A stretch of DNA of 64,000 bases, from NCBI GenBank assembly GCA_946186185.1, contig CAMHMJ010000010.1:1-64000 (forward strand), written 5' to 3'. Below the pieces are notes generated by a model. That model was not told where the DNA came from and searched no databases. It was given only the letters and a program-made list of their open reading frames with translations. Of this stretch, positions 46,036-54,803 are shown piece by piece. The first letter of the stretch is position 1. Every line of letters begins with the position of its first letter. The DNA is from an uncultured Treponema sp. (GTDB lineage: Bacteria > Spirochaetota > Spirochaetia > Treponematales > Treponemataceae). The position numbers were made by a program, and so were the translations under genes.

Positions 46036-46093
46036 TCTAAGTAAAGGATGACCTAAAAATTGCTTTCGCATTTTTTTCTCTCAGGAGGCGTGT

Positions 46094-46234
46094 ATGAAGT
46101 TCAAATATTGCAGAATTCAGGGAAAAGAACTGGCAGCAAACACAAAAACCGGAAAAGGTATTTTCAGCATGCTCAATCAAATGGTCACCAAAGGATTAAA
46201 CGGATTACAAAAGCGGCCGGAGTGTGCTTTCTAA
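46094..46234 (+). CDS. Small basic protein of unknown function
   Basis: 46 residues, starting MKFKYCRIQGKELAANTKTG and ending with a Cys-Ala-Phe. It is strongly basic (about ten net positive charges), with two Cys and no signal peptide or clear membrane segment. The case for a real gene is its signals: a consensus extended -10 promoter and AGGAGG 5 nt before the ATG. It is not antisense to any other gene. No family is recognised; antimicrobial, toxin or regulatory roles are all open. It is convergent with the broken chemotaxis receptor. Confidence 0.55.
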   Translation: MKFKYCRIQGKELAANTKTGKGIFSMLNQMVTKGLNGLQKRPECAF

Positions 46235-46277
46235 ATCCATTTAAATCCCTTTGAATTCGATTGTACAAGACTAGATT

Positions 46278-48098
46278 TTAAACTTTGAACTGGTCAATCT
46301 GATAACCAATTTTTTCGATTGAAGTCTTAATCTTTTCGGCAACGCCTGTGAGGGCAAGTCCTGTATCATTGATTTTTCGTGCCCCTGCAGACATCTGAGA
46401 CATACTGTCTTTCATAACAAGTGAAGAATCCTGAAGGTTTTTCATTTCAACAAGAATTGCCTTGTTTCCTTCTGCCATTTCCTGACTTGCGTTTCTTACT
46501 TCAACAGTACTGTTATTCATAGACTTTAAGGCTTCGCTGATCTGCTTTGAACCTTCTTTCTGCTCTTCCATTGCAGATTTAATCATAATTACAAGCTCGT
46601 CCGTTGCAGTAAGCTGTCCGCTAACCGCTTCAAAGGCTTTACTTGATTCACTTGAAGCAGTAACAACTCCCATAATGGATTCCTGGATGTTACTCAACTG
46701 GTCACCGATTGTCTTAGACTGAACCGTAGAAGTTTCTGAAAGCTTTCGGATTTCGTCTGCAACAACCGCGAATCCTTTACCAGCGTCCCCTGCATGAGCA
46801 GCTTCAATTGCGGCATTCATAGCAAGAAGGTTTGTCTGTTCTGCAATTGCGGAAATGGCAGCGTTTGCTTCCTGAAGCATTGAAGACTGCTGTTCAATCT
46901 ACTGAATTCGTTCGTTAACATCCTGCTGTTTTGAAAATCCGTGCTGCGCGTTAGCCTTAAGATCCTGGAAGGAATCCGCCATTTTATCAACGGAACCATT
47001 TACCGACTGAATATTTCCAATCATCTGTTCGACTGCGGCAGAAGCCTGAGCAACCCCGGAGGACTGGTTTTCAATCATTCTTTCAAGGGATTCAATATTC
47101 GAAGCGATTTCGTTTACAGCTCCCGCAGTTTCTTCAACCCCCGCTGCCTGAGAATTAATCTGATCTCCAACCTGGTCGATATTGTTCAAAATCTGGGTGA
47201 TGGCGCTGGAAGTATCCTGTGTACTTGCAGGCATATCCTCTCCGGCTTCTGCAAGCTCCGACTTTGAATATTTTACATCCCGGATGATTTCCTGCATTTT
47301 TTCTGCAAACTGATTAAAGCCCTGAACCACCTGTCCGATTTCGTTATGTGAATTGATATTGATTCGCTGAGTAAGGTCTGCATTTCCCTGGGCAATTCCT
47401 GTAATGGCATTTTTTACGATATTGAGAGGCTTGAGGGATTTTGAAAGAATAAATCCGCCAAGAATGATAATCATTACAACCATTCCAAGACCAAAGGCAA
47501 GGGCAGTTTTAGAAATTTTTGAACCCAACGCGTCAACAAGCTTTCCAGGAACAAGGAAGCCCAATCCCCATGGAGTTCCTGCAATTCCTGAATAAACAAT
47601 CAAGTCCTGTTTGCTTCCAGTGTAAGAAACAATCCAGGAATGACCTTCCTCACCGTCTACCATGCGTTTAGAAACCTCTGACAAATCCTCGTGTCCTTCT
47701 CCAGGATTTGAGATAAAGTTTCCTTCCTCCGTAGCAAAAGGATGATAAATTACAGCACCATTGTGATCGATTAAGAAGACCCAGATTCCGTCCGGAACTT
47801 TCAAATTCTTAATCGGCTGAACAAGGATATCTACATTCATAACACCTGCAATGGCTGCAAAAAGATTTCCGTTTTCATCGTAAACACTTCGAGTAATGTG
47901 AATTACACGTTTTCCAGTTGTCTTGGAAACCACCGGATTATCGACAAAACGCTTCTGTCCGTTCTGCATGATTGCCTTGACATAATCCCGGGTGGAAACA
48001 TCGGTTCGAGTTCCGTTATCGTTATAAGAAATTCCGTCCTTTCCGATAAGCATAATATAGTCAAAGTCTTTTCCACTATAGAAGTAAAATTCCTGATG
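46278..48098 (-). pseudogene. Methyl-accepting chemotaxis protein, 5'-truncated and interrupted by TAG
   Basis: It reads in one frame from 48098 to 46278 apart from a TAG at 46899-46901, where NERIQ*IEQQSS would be NERIQQIEQQSS in an intact receptor (CAG to TAG). Present: the second half of a dCache sensor, a membrane segment (about 185 residues in), a HAMP domain (NADLTQRININSHNEIGQ), and the signalling hairpin with [19 protein letters not shown] and [16 protein letters not shown]. Missing: the first membrane segment and the first half of the sensor, since a TGA precedes residue 1 at 48099 and aspS follows at once. Two lesions make a functional receptor unlikely. Confidence 0.85.
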
Positions 48099-48133
48099 TC
48101 AAATTTTAATATCTGACAAAACTTTATATCTGA

Positions 48134-48162
48134 TTGTATATTTTCTTCTATATCATTATTAT
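48134..48162 (+). promoter_or_regulatory. Promoter of aspS, probably leaderless
   Basis: TTGTAT (48134-48139), 17 nt, TATTAT (48157-48162), then 8 nt (GTTTACTT) to the ATG. No ribosome site. Confidence 0.6.
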
Positions 48163-48170
48163 GTTTACTT

Positions 48171-50003
48171 ATGGAAAACACAAAGCGTACAGTTACTTGC
48201 GGCGAATTGCGTGCCGCTGATGTTGGTAAGAAAGTTGTATTGAATGGTTGGGTAAGCCGTACCCGCGACTTGGGCGGTCTTGTTTTTATTCGTCTCCGCG
48301 ACCGCTACGGAATTACACAGGTTATGGTTGGCGACAAGGCAAGTGAAGAAGTAAAGAAAATTGCTTCAAGTCTTAAAAGTGAATATTGTATTGCAGTTGA
48401 AGGCGTTGTTGCTGCCCGCGCTGAAAAAGATATAAACAAAGACATGGCAACTGGTGAAATCGAAGTTGAAGCAAACGACATCGAAATCTTTACAACCAGC
48501 CAGGAACTTCCATTCAGTATTGAAGAAGTACGCCAGAAGGACGGAACAATCGTTCTTCCAAACGAAGATTTGCGCTTGAAGTACCGCTATCTTGACCTCC
48601 GCCGCGATCCTATGCAGCAGAACATCATCTTGAGAAGCCAGGTTACTTTTGCAACTCGCGAATATTTGACTTCAAAAGGATTTTTGGAAATCGAAACTCC
48701 TACATTCATTAAATCTACTCCAGAAGGAGCACGCGACTACCTTGTTCCAAGCCGCGTTCACCCTGGAAAATTCTATTCACTTCCACAGTCACCACAGCTT
48801 TACAAGCAGCTTTTAATGGTTTCTGGATTCGACAAATACTTCCAGATTGCACGCTGCTACCGTGATGAAGATGCCCGCGGTGACCGTCAGCCTGAATTCA
48901 CTCAGATTGATATGGAAATGAGCTTTACAAACCGCGAAGAAGTTCTTTCTACAACAGAAGGAATGATGCAGTACATCTTTAAAAAGACTTTGAACTATGA
49001 TTTGCCAGCAAAGTTTGACCGCATCGCCTGGGAAGACGCTTTTGACCTTTACGGAAGCGACAAGCCTGATCTTCGTTTTGATATGAAGATGCAGGACGCA
49101 ACTTTTATGGCTGATTTGGCAGACTTTAACGCATTTAAGGCAGGAGCTGCAAATGCCGGCCGCGATGTTCAGCGCCACAAGCGAAGTGGTCTTAAGGCCC
49201 TTGTAGTAAAGAACGTTGCAGATAAATACAGCCGAAAACAGGTTGAAGCCCTTGAAGCAGTAGCTAAAACATACAAGGCAAAAGGTCTTGCATGGATGAA
49301 AGTAAATGCTGAAGGTGTTTTTGAAGGCGGAATCAGTAAGTTCTATGCCGGAAAAGAAGCAGAAATCTGCGAAAAACTCGGCGCAGAAAAGAACGACCTT
49401 CTTTTGTTCGTTTCAGACGAAAACTGGCAGCTTGCCTGCACAGCTTTAGGTGCAGTTCGCAAACAGCTTGGAAAGGACTTGAACCTTTACAATCCAAACG
49501 ATGAATTCCACTTTGCATGGATCATCGACTTCCCATATTTTGCCTTTAACGAAGAAACCAATGCTTGGGAAACAGAACACCACATGTTCACATTGCCACA
49601 AAAACAGTACTGGGATACTCTGGAAAGCGACCCGGGAGCCGTAAAAGGCGATCTTTACGACTTAGTTTTAAACGGCTACGAACTTGCTTCAGGTTCTATG
49701 CGTATCAACGACCCGGCTTTGCAGCAGCGCATCTTTAAGATTGTAGGTTACAGCGAAGAACGCGCTCAGAAAGCATTCGGATTTTTGGTACAGGCCTTCA
49801 AGTTTGGTGCTCCACCACACGGAGGAATTGCCCCAGGATTGGACCGCTTGATTATGCTCATGCGCCACGAGGAATCAATTCATGAGGTTATTGCGTTCCC
49901 GAAAAACAATCTTGCAGCAAGCCCTATGGACGAATGTCCAAGTGCGGTTGATGAACAGCAGCTTAAAGATCTTCACATCAACTGTTACGATGTAGAAGAA
50001 TAA
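48171..50003 (+). CDS. aspS: Aspartyl-tRNA synthetase
   Basis: 610 residues, class II synthetase charging tRNA-Asp. N-terminal OB-fold anticodon domain (GWVSRTRDLGGLVFIRLRDR near 28), motif 2 (ARCYRDEDARGDRQPEFTQ near 220), a bacterial GAD insertion (about 310-420) and motif 3 (GGIAPGLDRLIMLMRHEESI near 550). The non-discriminating or discriminating status cannot be read by eye. The ATG follows the -10 box by 8 nt. The gene is single and ended by its own terminator. Confidence 0.96.
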   Translation: MENTKRTVTCGELRAADVGKKVVLNGWVSRTRDLGGLVFIRLRDRYGITQVMVGDKASEEVKKIASSLKSEYCIAVEGVVAARAEKDINKDMATGEIEVEANDIEIFTTSQELPFSIEEVRQKDGTIVLPNEDLRLKYRYLDLRRDPMQQNIILRSQVTFATREYLTSKGFLEIETPTFIKSTPEGARDYLVPSRVHPGKFYSLPQSPQLYKQLLMVSGFDKYFQIARCYRDEDARGDRQPEFTQIDMEMSFTNREEVLSTTEGMMQYIFKKTLNYDLPAKFDRIAWEDAFDLYGSDKPDLRFDMKMQDATFMADLADFNAFKAGAANAGRDVQRHKRSGLKALVVKNVADKYSRKQVEALEAVAKTYKAKGLAWMKVNAEGVFEGGISKFYAGKEAEICEKLGAEKNDLLLFVSDENWQLACTALGAVRKQLGKDLNLYNPNDEFHFAWIIDFPYFAFNEETNAWETEHHMFTLPQKQYWDTLESDPGAVKGDLYDLVLNGYELASGSMRINDPALQQRIFKIVGYSEERAQKAFGFLVQAFKFGAPPHGGIAPGLDRLIMLMRHEESIHEVIAFPKNNLAASPMDECPSAVDEQQLKDLHINCYDVEE

Positions 50004-50020
50004 AATCTAAATAAGATTGA

Positions 50021-50053
50021 AAGCGATGACTGTTGATGAGTCATCGCTTTTTT
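50021..50053 (+). terminator. Terminator of aspS
   Basis: AAGCGATGACT (50021-50031) pairs with AGTCATCGCTT (50039-50049), loop of 7, then a T-run to 50053. Confidence 0.9.
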
Positions 50054-50086
50054 GTTGTAAAACTTTCAAAAATTTCTTTAATTGTG

Positions 50087-51433
50087 TTACTTATTATTTT
50101 TTTTATTTTTTTTGGCTGGCTTTTTGTTTATTAAATATTCACTATCAGAATTCATCTTCTCCCAATTGTATGGTAAATAATTAAAAAAAACATTATATTC
50201 TTTCACTATAGCGTTTTCAGGAAAATAAAGATTAATTTTTTCGAAATTATCAAAAAAATAATCCATACCATCCTTATGCATCCTATCACTAAATACAGTC
50301 CACCCTACATATTCCTCTACAATCGTATTTATAAAGTATTCAACAAGACTATAACATTCAGTCTTAACTTGCGAATTGTAAAAATAATTTTGTCCTTCAT
50401 AATTATCAATACCCTTATGGCTGGAAGTTACATATTTATCTACAAATGGAATATACGTTGTCGTCTCTACTTCATATTGATCCAGCTTCAACTTCAATTT
50501 ATTCAGTTCTGCAATCTTTTCATTCATTTCTTGTAAAAAGTAAATCAATTTAACAGGACTTTCTTCTTGATGGATATTCCACTTTCCATCAATACTAACA
50601 GCTTTTGGATTTAAAAGTGTATACTTCGGTCTGATTTCTCCGCTCTTTCTTTTTCTATAACTAGGACCGTATTCTAGTTGTAAGTCAGTTATTGTGAAGG
50701 TTAGTGATTTTATACCATCACCTTCAAAAAACTTCATATGCTCTTTCTTAATATTTTTTATGGAAAAATTGTCAAAATCATATGTGAATAAGTCATCTGC
50801 TGTCGAAACAATTCCTTTCCAGTAAATTCTGTAATTACAATAGACACTGAAATGTTCATTTGTTATTGCATTTTTATATTCAATTGGATCATAATCATCA
50901 ATTTCAACCAAGGGCACATTATTTATTTTATAACCATTTTTTTCAACTTCTTCCTGCTTATAAGCAGTAATATTCTTTGGACAGCCTTTATAAATAGCAT
51001 CTTTTAAAATTCTTGATTTTTGATTTGAACGATTAATGGAATATTTCATCTCATAATCCGCAGTTTTATTTTCTAAATCAACATTAACTCTTTTTATTTC
51101 TTGTATTTGTATAGAAATTGGCGGATTTTCAACAATATAAGAATCGTATTCACGTAATAACAAAACCCAATTCTCATACAAATCAAATTCATCAAAGTCT
51201 CCATATCCTGGTTTACCACTTTTTATTACTTCTGATAGTTCATAAAATTTATTCATTGCAGAAGCTGCTTTTTCAGATTTTTCTAATTCAATTGCATCAT
51301 AATATGTACCTAAGGCATGAACCCATTGTTTGTTATTTTCATATTCTTGCGCTTTGGTAAAAAGTTCCTCGTAACTTTCTGCAAACAAATATGATATGCA
51401 AGCTAATAATAATACCGTTATAATTTTTTTCAT
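50087..51433 (-). CDS. Exported protein of unknown function
   Basis: 448 residues with a cleavable signal peptide (about 1-18, ending at SYLFAES) and an N-terminal helical stretch that looks like one TPR pair (YEELFTKAQEYENNKQWVHALGTYYDA). A long part rich in Tyr, Lys, Asn and Asp follows, with a Lys-rich tail. No known domain was recognised. AAGGAG precedes the ATG. The gene is AT-rich compared with its neighbours and opens an accessory region, which suggests acquired DNA. A periplasmic or surface location is likely. Confidence 0.7.
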   Translation of the reverse strand: MKKIITVLLLACISYLFAESYEELFTKAQEYENNKQWVHALGTYYDAIELEKSEKAASAMNKFYELSEVIKSGKPGYGDFDEFDLYENWVLLLREYDSYIVENPPISIQIQEIKRVNVDLENKTADYEMKYSINRSNQKSRILKDAIYKGCPKNITAYKQEEVEKNGYKINNVPLVEIDDYDPIEYKNAITNEHFSVYCNYRIYWKGIVSTADDLFTYDFDNFSIKNIKKEHMKFFEGDGIKSLTFTITDLQLEYGPSYRKRKSGEIRPKYTLLNPKAVSIDGKWNIHQEESPVKLIYFLQEMNEKIAELNKLKLKLDQYEVETTTYIPFVDKYVTSSHKGIDNYEGQNYFYNSQVKTECYSLVEYFINTIVEEYVGWTVFSDRMHKDGMDYFFDNFEKINLYFPENAIVKEYNVFFNYLPYNWEKMNSDSEYLINKKPAKKNKKNNK

Positions 51434-51474
51434 TTTTATACTCCTTAAATGTAGTTTTATTTATTAAATTTAAA

Positions 51475-51735
51475 TTAATACCAAGGGGTTTCTCCAGCCG
51501 TATTTGTGAAAACCGTAGCAATATTATCTGCACTAATTTGATCACCTTGTGCCATAGCATTTCTATATGCAGAACTGATAACATTACTAGTCCCTCTCAA
51601 ACCTTGATATTCATCGCCTGAATTCGTCGTATATCCATTTACATTTAAAACCGATGCAAGTTGTTTTGAATCCATAGTACTTCCCTTTGATGCTAATTCA
51701 TTGGCTAGATTTGCGATATAATCTTTTTTATTCAT
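51475..51735 (-). CDS. Small conserved-looking protein, recombinase-fragment-like motif
   Basis: 86 residues from the ATG at 51735, chosen because GAGG lies 7 nt upstream; the ATG at 51741 would abut that site. The centre (SVLNVNGYTTNSGDEYQGLRG) resembles the LNxxGYxTxxGxxY element of serine recombinases and of small stand-alone proteins I recall in Firmicutes and treponemes. No catalytic domain is present. It is 41 nt upstream of the unknown exported protein on the same strand and divergent from the XRE gene at 51887, which may regulate it. Confidence 0.6.
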   Translation of the reverse strand: MNKKDYIANLANELASKGSTMDSKQLASVLNVNGYTTNSGDEYQGLRGTSNVISSAYRNAMAQGDQISADNIATVFTNTAGETPWY

Positions 51736-51886
51736 AAACATGCCTCTTCTTATAATAAGTTCTTTATTTTTATCCTATAGTTAAATTTTATGTTCTTTAT
51801 AGAAATATATTATATATCAATACGTTATTTGTCAAATTCTTATTATCCGTTTAGAAATATTAAATATAACGATAAGGAATAATGAG

Positions 51887-52207
51887 ATGACAGAAGCTGA
51901 TATAAGAGAAAACCTTTCACGAAATATAAAGACTTTAAGAACAATTCAGAAAATTTCTCAAGCAGAACTTGCCGAAAAGGCAGATATTTCAATTCCCTTT
52001 CTGTCACAAATCGAATGCGGAAATAAGTTTCCTTCACCTGCAATTCTTGCACGCCTTGCAGATTCCTTAAATTCTTCTGTTTCAGACTTATTTGCAGATA
52101 AAGAAGTTATAAAAAACGAAGATCAAAAATTCGTTATAAATGCTATGAAATCGATTTTGGAAGGACAATTAAAATCTTTTGAAGATTTTTGTAAAGCGTA
52201 TTTATAA
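51887..52207 (+). CDS. XRE-family transcriptional regulator
   Basis: 106 residues with a Cro/C1 helix-turn-helix at about 11-65 (ISQAELAEKADISIPFLSQIE) and a helical tail. Similar in size and plan to the regulator at 12894-13211. AAGGAA lies before the ATG. It is divergent from the 51475-51735 gene across 150 AT-rich bases that show no clear promoter. A multi-hairpin element follows the stop. Confidence 0.85.
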   Translation: MTEADIRENLSRNIKTLRTIQKISQAELAEKADISIPFLSQIECGNKFPSPAILARLADSLNSSVSDLFADKEVIKNEDQKFVINAMKSILEGQLKSFEDFCKAYL

Positions 52208-52221
52208 AAGTAAACAACTCC

Positions 52222-52340
52222 TCATCTCGTGTTAGGGCATGGAGCGGTGCAACTTGCCAAAGGCAAGTTCGCAGTCTGCGTAGCAGACCGTCCGTAGGTA
52301 AGCCGCGGAACGCCCGACCCCTGCGAAGCAGGGAGAACAC
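52222..52340. repeat. Intergenic element with three tandem hairpins
   Basis: Three perfect hairpins with three-base loops follow each other: AACTTGCC-AAA-GGCAAGTT (52251-52269), GTCTGC-GTA-GCAGAC (52274-52288) and CCCTGC-GAA-GCAGGG (52319-52333). GC-rich between AT-rich genes, no coding potential. It abuts the 5' edge of a truncated RhuM gene. Confidence 0.7.
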
Positions 52341-52352
52341 CCAAATAATACG

Positions 52353-52547
52353 GTGTGGTTGAATCGTCAGCAGATGTCGGTATTGTTTGACAGAGATGTA
52401 AAAACAATTGGTAAACATATTGGTAATGCACTGGAAGAAGAATTAGATGATTCAGAAAATCCAGCTGTCGCAAAATTTGCGACAATTCAAAACGAGGGGG
52501 CATGGAATTATAAAAAAATTATACCAAATTATTTTGCTTTCCGTTAA
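52353..52547 (+). pseudogene. RhuM-family protein remnant
   Basis: About 48 codons (WLNRQQMSVLFDRDVKTIGK onward to VAKFATIQNEG) match the N-terminal DNA-binding-like region of RhuM/'virulence RhuM' proteins, normally some 300 residues. The usual first residues are missing where the hairpin element begins, and the match stops near 52500, followed by an unrelated tail and stop. A decayed fragment rather than a gene. Confidence 0.75.
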
Positions 52548-52562
52548 ATTCCGTGGTATTCT
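52534..52562 (+). promoter_or_regulatory. Promoter of the 52584 gene
   Basis: TTGCTT (52534-52539), 17 nt, TATTCT (52557-52562) preceded by TGG. Confidence 0.55.
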
Positions 52563-52583
52563 GAATCAAAACGGAGGCAAAAT

Positions 52584-52925
52584 ATGTGGTTCACAATTGA
52601 TACATGGTATTGCTTTAACACAGAAAAAATCGACATGATAACAGGTTTTTCGGACAGCGTTCAAATAGTTACTACTGGTGGTGAAGTTGTAAGTTTTTAT
52701 TGTGATAATTCTACTGATAAATACAAGAAGCTTCTTCACGATATATACGGCGCATTTAAGGAAAATTCGAGTTATAATGTTGTGGTGAACAATACAAAAA
52801 TCGAATATTCAACAATTGACAACAAAGCTAACACAATGAAAAACATCAGAGTATACTCTGACACGGATCAACCGATTAAAGTGTTCTCTGACGAATATCA
52901 TCCTATTAAAACCCATCACATATAA
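52584..52925 (+). CDS. Hypothetical protein
   Basis: 113 residues, no signal peptide or membrane segment. The first half (WFTIDTWYCFNTEKIDMITG, GGEVVSFYCDNSTDKYKKLLHDIY) looks like a small alpha/beta domain that might bind a cofactor or nucleic acid. I recognise no family. GGAGG fixes the start and a plausible promoter lies upstream, so it is probably expressed. Convergent with the S41-like lipoprotein gene. Confidence 0.6.
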   Translation: MWFTIDTWYCFNTEKIDMITGFSDSVQIVTTGGEVVSFYCDNSTDKYKKLLHDIYGAFKENSSYNVVVNNTKIEYSTIDNKANTMKNIRVYSDTDQPIKVFSDEYHPIKTHHI

Positions 52926-52952
52926 AATTAACAGAAATCAATCCCCTGAAAG

Positions 52953-54734
52953 TTATTTTATACTGTTGATAAAATTCACCAGTTCAGTGCGGTTGTAATA
53001 ACTTTCCGGGGATCTGAGAGTATAGTCCGGTTCGGCACCCTGGTCAATGTCGTAGTAAGCACCGTTTTTCATGCTGACAAGACACATTGGCCCGGAAATT
53101 CTAAAAGATGTTCCCCAGGCAGAAGAAACCGGCTGAACTACGCAGGCACCTCCAGCCGAAGTTTTTCCAATCAATGTGACCTTTTCCGATTCCTTAAAAG
53201 CGCTCGGAACAAGGTTTCCGCATGAAAAACTAACCGGCGAAGTGAGGCAGAACAGTTTTCTGTCACCCAGAGTATCTTTTTCGTCAAATTTATGGTCCCG
53301 GTTTGCATCACAACGATAGGAAGTTGTACTAACTGCCCCGCTCATTGTGTTCTTGATGCTCATATCATATTCTCCCAAAAACCAGGAAATTATATACACC
53401 GCCAAATCAGCTGCTCCACCAATGTTTACACTCAAATCGATGACTACATTTTTAATAGGACTGTTTTCCCGTGTAATCTGGTCATGGGCTTTCATAATCA
53501 GACCAAATATATCTTTTTCAGGAAACTCTGAAAGAGGAGTTGTATAGTAGCCAGAAGGTTTTGACCATAATTCAGAATCCATTTCAAAAATATCAAATGT
53601 GATGAAAGCAGTATCACCAATTTCTTCATAGGCTGGTATACCATCCGGATAAAAAGCGTTTCGTGCAGCCTTATATTGCTTTTCATATTCATCCAAACGT
53701 TCTCTTGCGGCTCCGTCAGGCTTAAAGCCCTCATGCTCACCTGTAAGATAAGAAAAGTTATACCACTTGCAATGATTGTCATCCAGGAAGCTTCCAATCA
53801 ATGTGTAAATTGCCTTATCAGCATTAAAAACACTTGAGCCAAGAAGATACGATTTTAGGCTTTGCTCCTGAACAATAGATCTGCTTTCAATAGAACTTGA
53901 ACCGACAGTCTGAAACAGCTTGTCAAAACTGCTGATTTCCTTGTGGTCTTTCAAACCGTAAAGATTATCCAGCATCATGCAAAGTTCACCGTAACCGAAT
54001 TTTGCAAGCTCAGGACTGCGTTCTCCGTGCTCCCCTTCGTAATAAACTTTTCTGTCGTTTTCATTTCCTTTTTCAGATAAATCCCCGGTAAAAACCAGGC
54101 AATTTCCATTAAAATAAAAATTGTACAGGAAGACAGGAGCAATGAAAATATCTGAAAAAGTTTGAAGCGGAATCAAATATTCCCCGTCTACAACTGGTAA
54201 ATCAATTCCATAACTTTTAAGATTGATTTCAAGGGGCTCACCAAATCTAGGAAGATATTTTGATGGACGCTTTTGAATAAGAAAAGGATTATTATTTTCA
54301 TCAACATATGTCCTGGATGTCACATCCATAATCGTAGCACATTCAGGGCGCATTGCAAACAAATCATAATCCTGAAAACGAATAAGATCCTTTTCAAAAT
54401 CAATTGTTACAGGGATATCAGCTCCATAAACATCGTTCTTTCTGACTAACGTAAAATTTGAGCCTTCTTTTAAAACCGTAAAATCCACAGAACCAGAAAA
54501 AGCCTCATATAGAAACCTTAAAATATCTGCACCTTCATTTACTACAATATATGGCAAATCATTTACATCATCCAGAAAATAAAGAGGCATCTCGAAACAA
54601 CAATTTCCTTCCAAATACACAGAGTATAGTTCTGATGAGCTCCTTACTCCGTCATCCCCATCATCTGAATCTTTACAGGAAATAAGGGAAAGGGTAATAA
54701 AAATAGCTGTAACCAGGGATATTATCTTCTTCAT
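52953..54734 (-). CDS. S41-like peptidase lipoprotein
   Basis: 593 residues with lipobox SLISC (Cys about 20). The C-terminal third carries tail-specific protease features: IGDTAFITFDIF, NVVIDLSVNIGGAADLAVYI, LFCLTSPVSFSCGNLVPSAF and VTLIGKTSAGG. The Ser of FSCGN would be the nucleophile. The Lys cannot be placed with certainty, so activity is not assured. The N-terminal 300 residues are unrecognised. The start at 54734 has AGGAG before it. It follows the broken metallopeptidase gene by 69 nt on the same strand. Confidence 0.78.
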   Translation of the reverse strand: MKKIISLVTAIFITLSLISCKDSDDGDDGVRSSSELYSVYLEGNCCFEMPLYFLDDVNDLPYIVVNEGADILRFLYEAFSGSVDFTVLKEGSNFTLVRKNDVYGADIPVTIDFEKDLIRFQDYDLFAMRPECATIMDVTSRTYVDENNNPFLIQKRPSKYLPRFGEPLEINLKSYGIDLPVVDGEYLIPLQTFSDIFIAPVFLYNFYFNGNCLVFTGDLSEKGNENDRKVYYEGEHGERSPELAKFGYGELCMMLDNLYGLKDHKEISSFDKLFQTVGSSSIESRSIVQEQSLKSYLLGSSVFNADKAIYTLIGSFLDDNHCKWYNFSYLTGEHEGFKPDGAARERLDEYEKQYKAARNAFYPDGIPAYEEIGDTAFITFDIFEMDSELWSKPSGYYTTPLSEFPEKDIFGLIMKAHDQITRENSPIKNVVIDLSVNIGGAADLAVYIISWFLGEYDMSIKNTMSGAVSTTSYRCDANRDHKFDEKDTLGDRKLFCLTSPVSFSCGNLVPSAFKESEKVTLIGKTSAGGACVVQPVSSAWGTSFRISGPMCLVSMKNGAYYDIDQGAEPDYTLRSPESYYNRTELVNFINSIK

Positions 54735-54803
54735 CTTTGAACTCCTAAACAAATATACGATTTAATTTTTGATTTACCGTCTCTGCAATTTTACTATCTT
54801 ATT

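Noticed and set aside
46060..46254. 64-codon frame overlapping the 46-codon small gene
   Set aside because: It starts at TTG without a ribosome site, while the overlapping frame has AGGAGG at the right distance.
52222..52340. CRISPR array or tRNA gene
   Set aside because: The hairpins differ in sequence, have no regular spacers and do not form a cloverleaf with TTCGA and anticodon arms.
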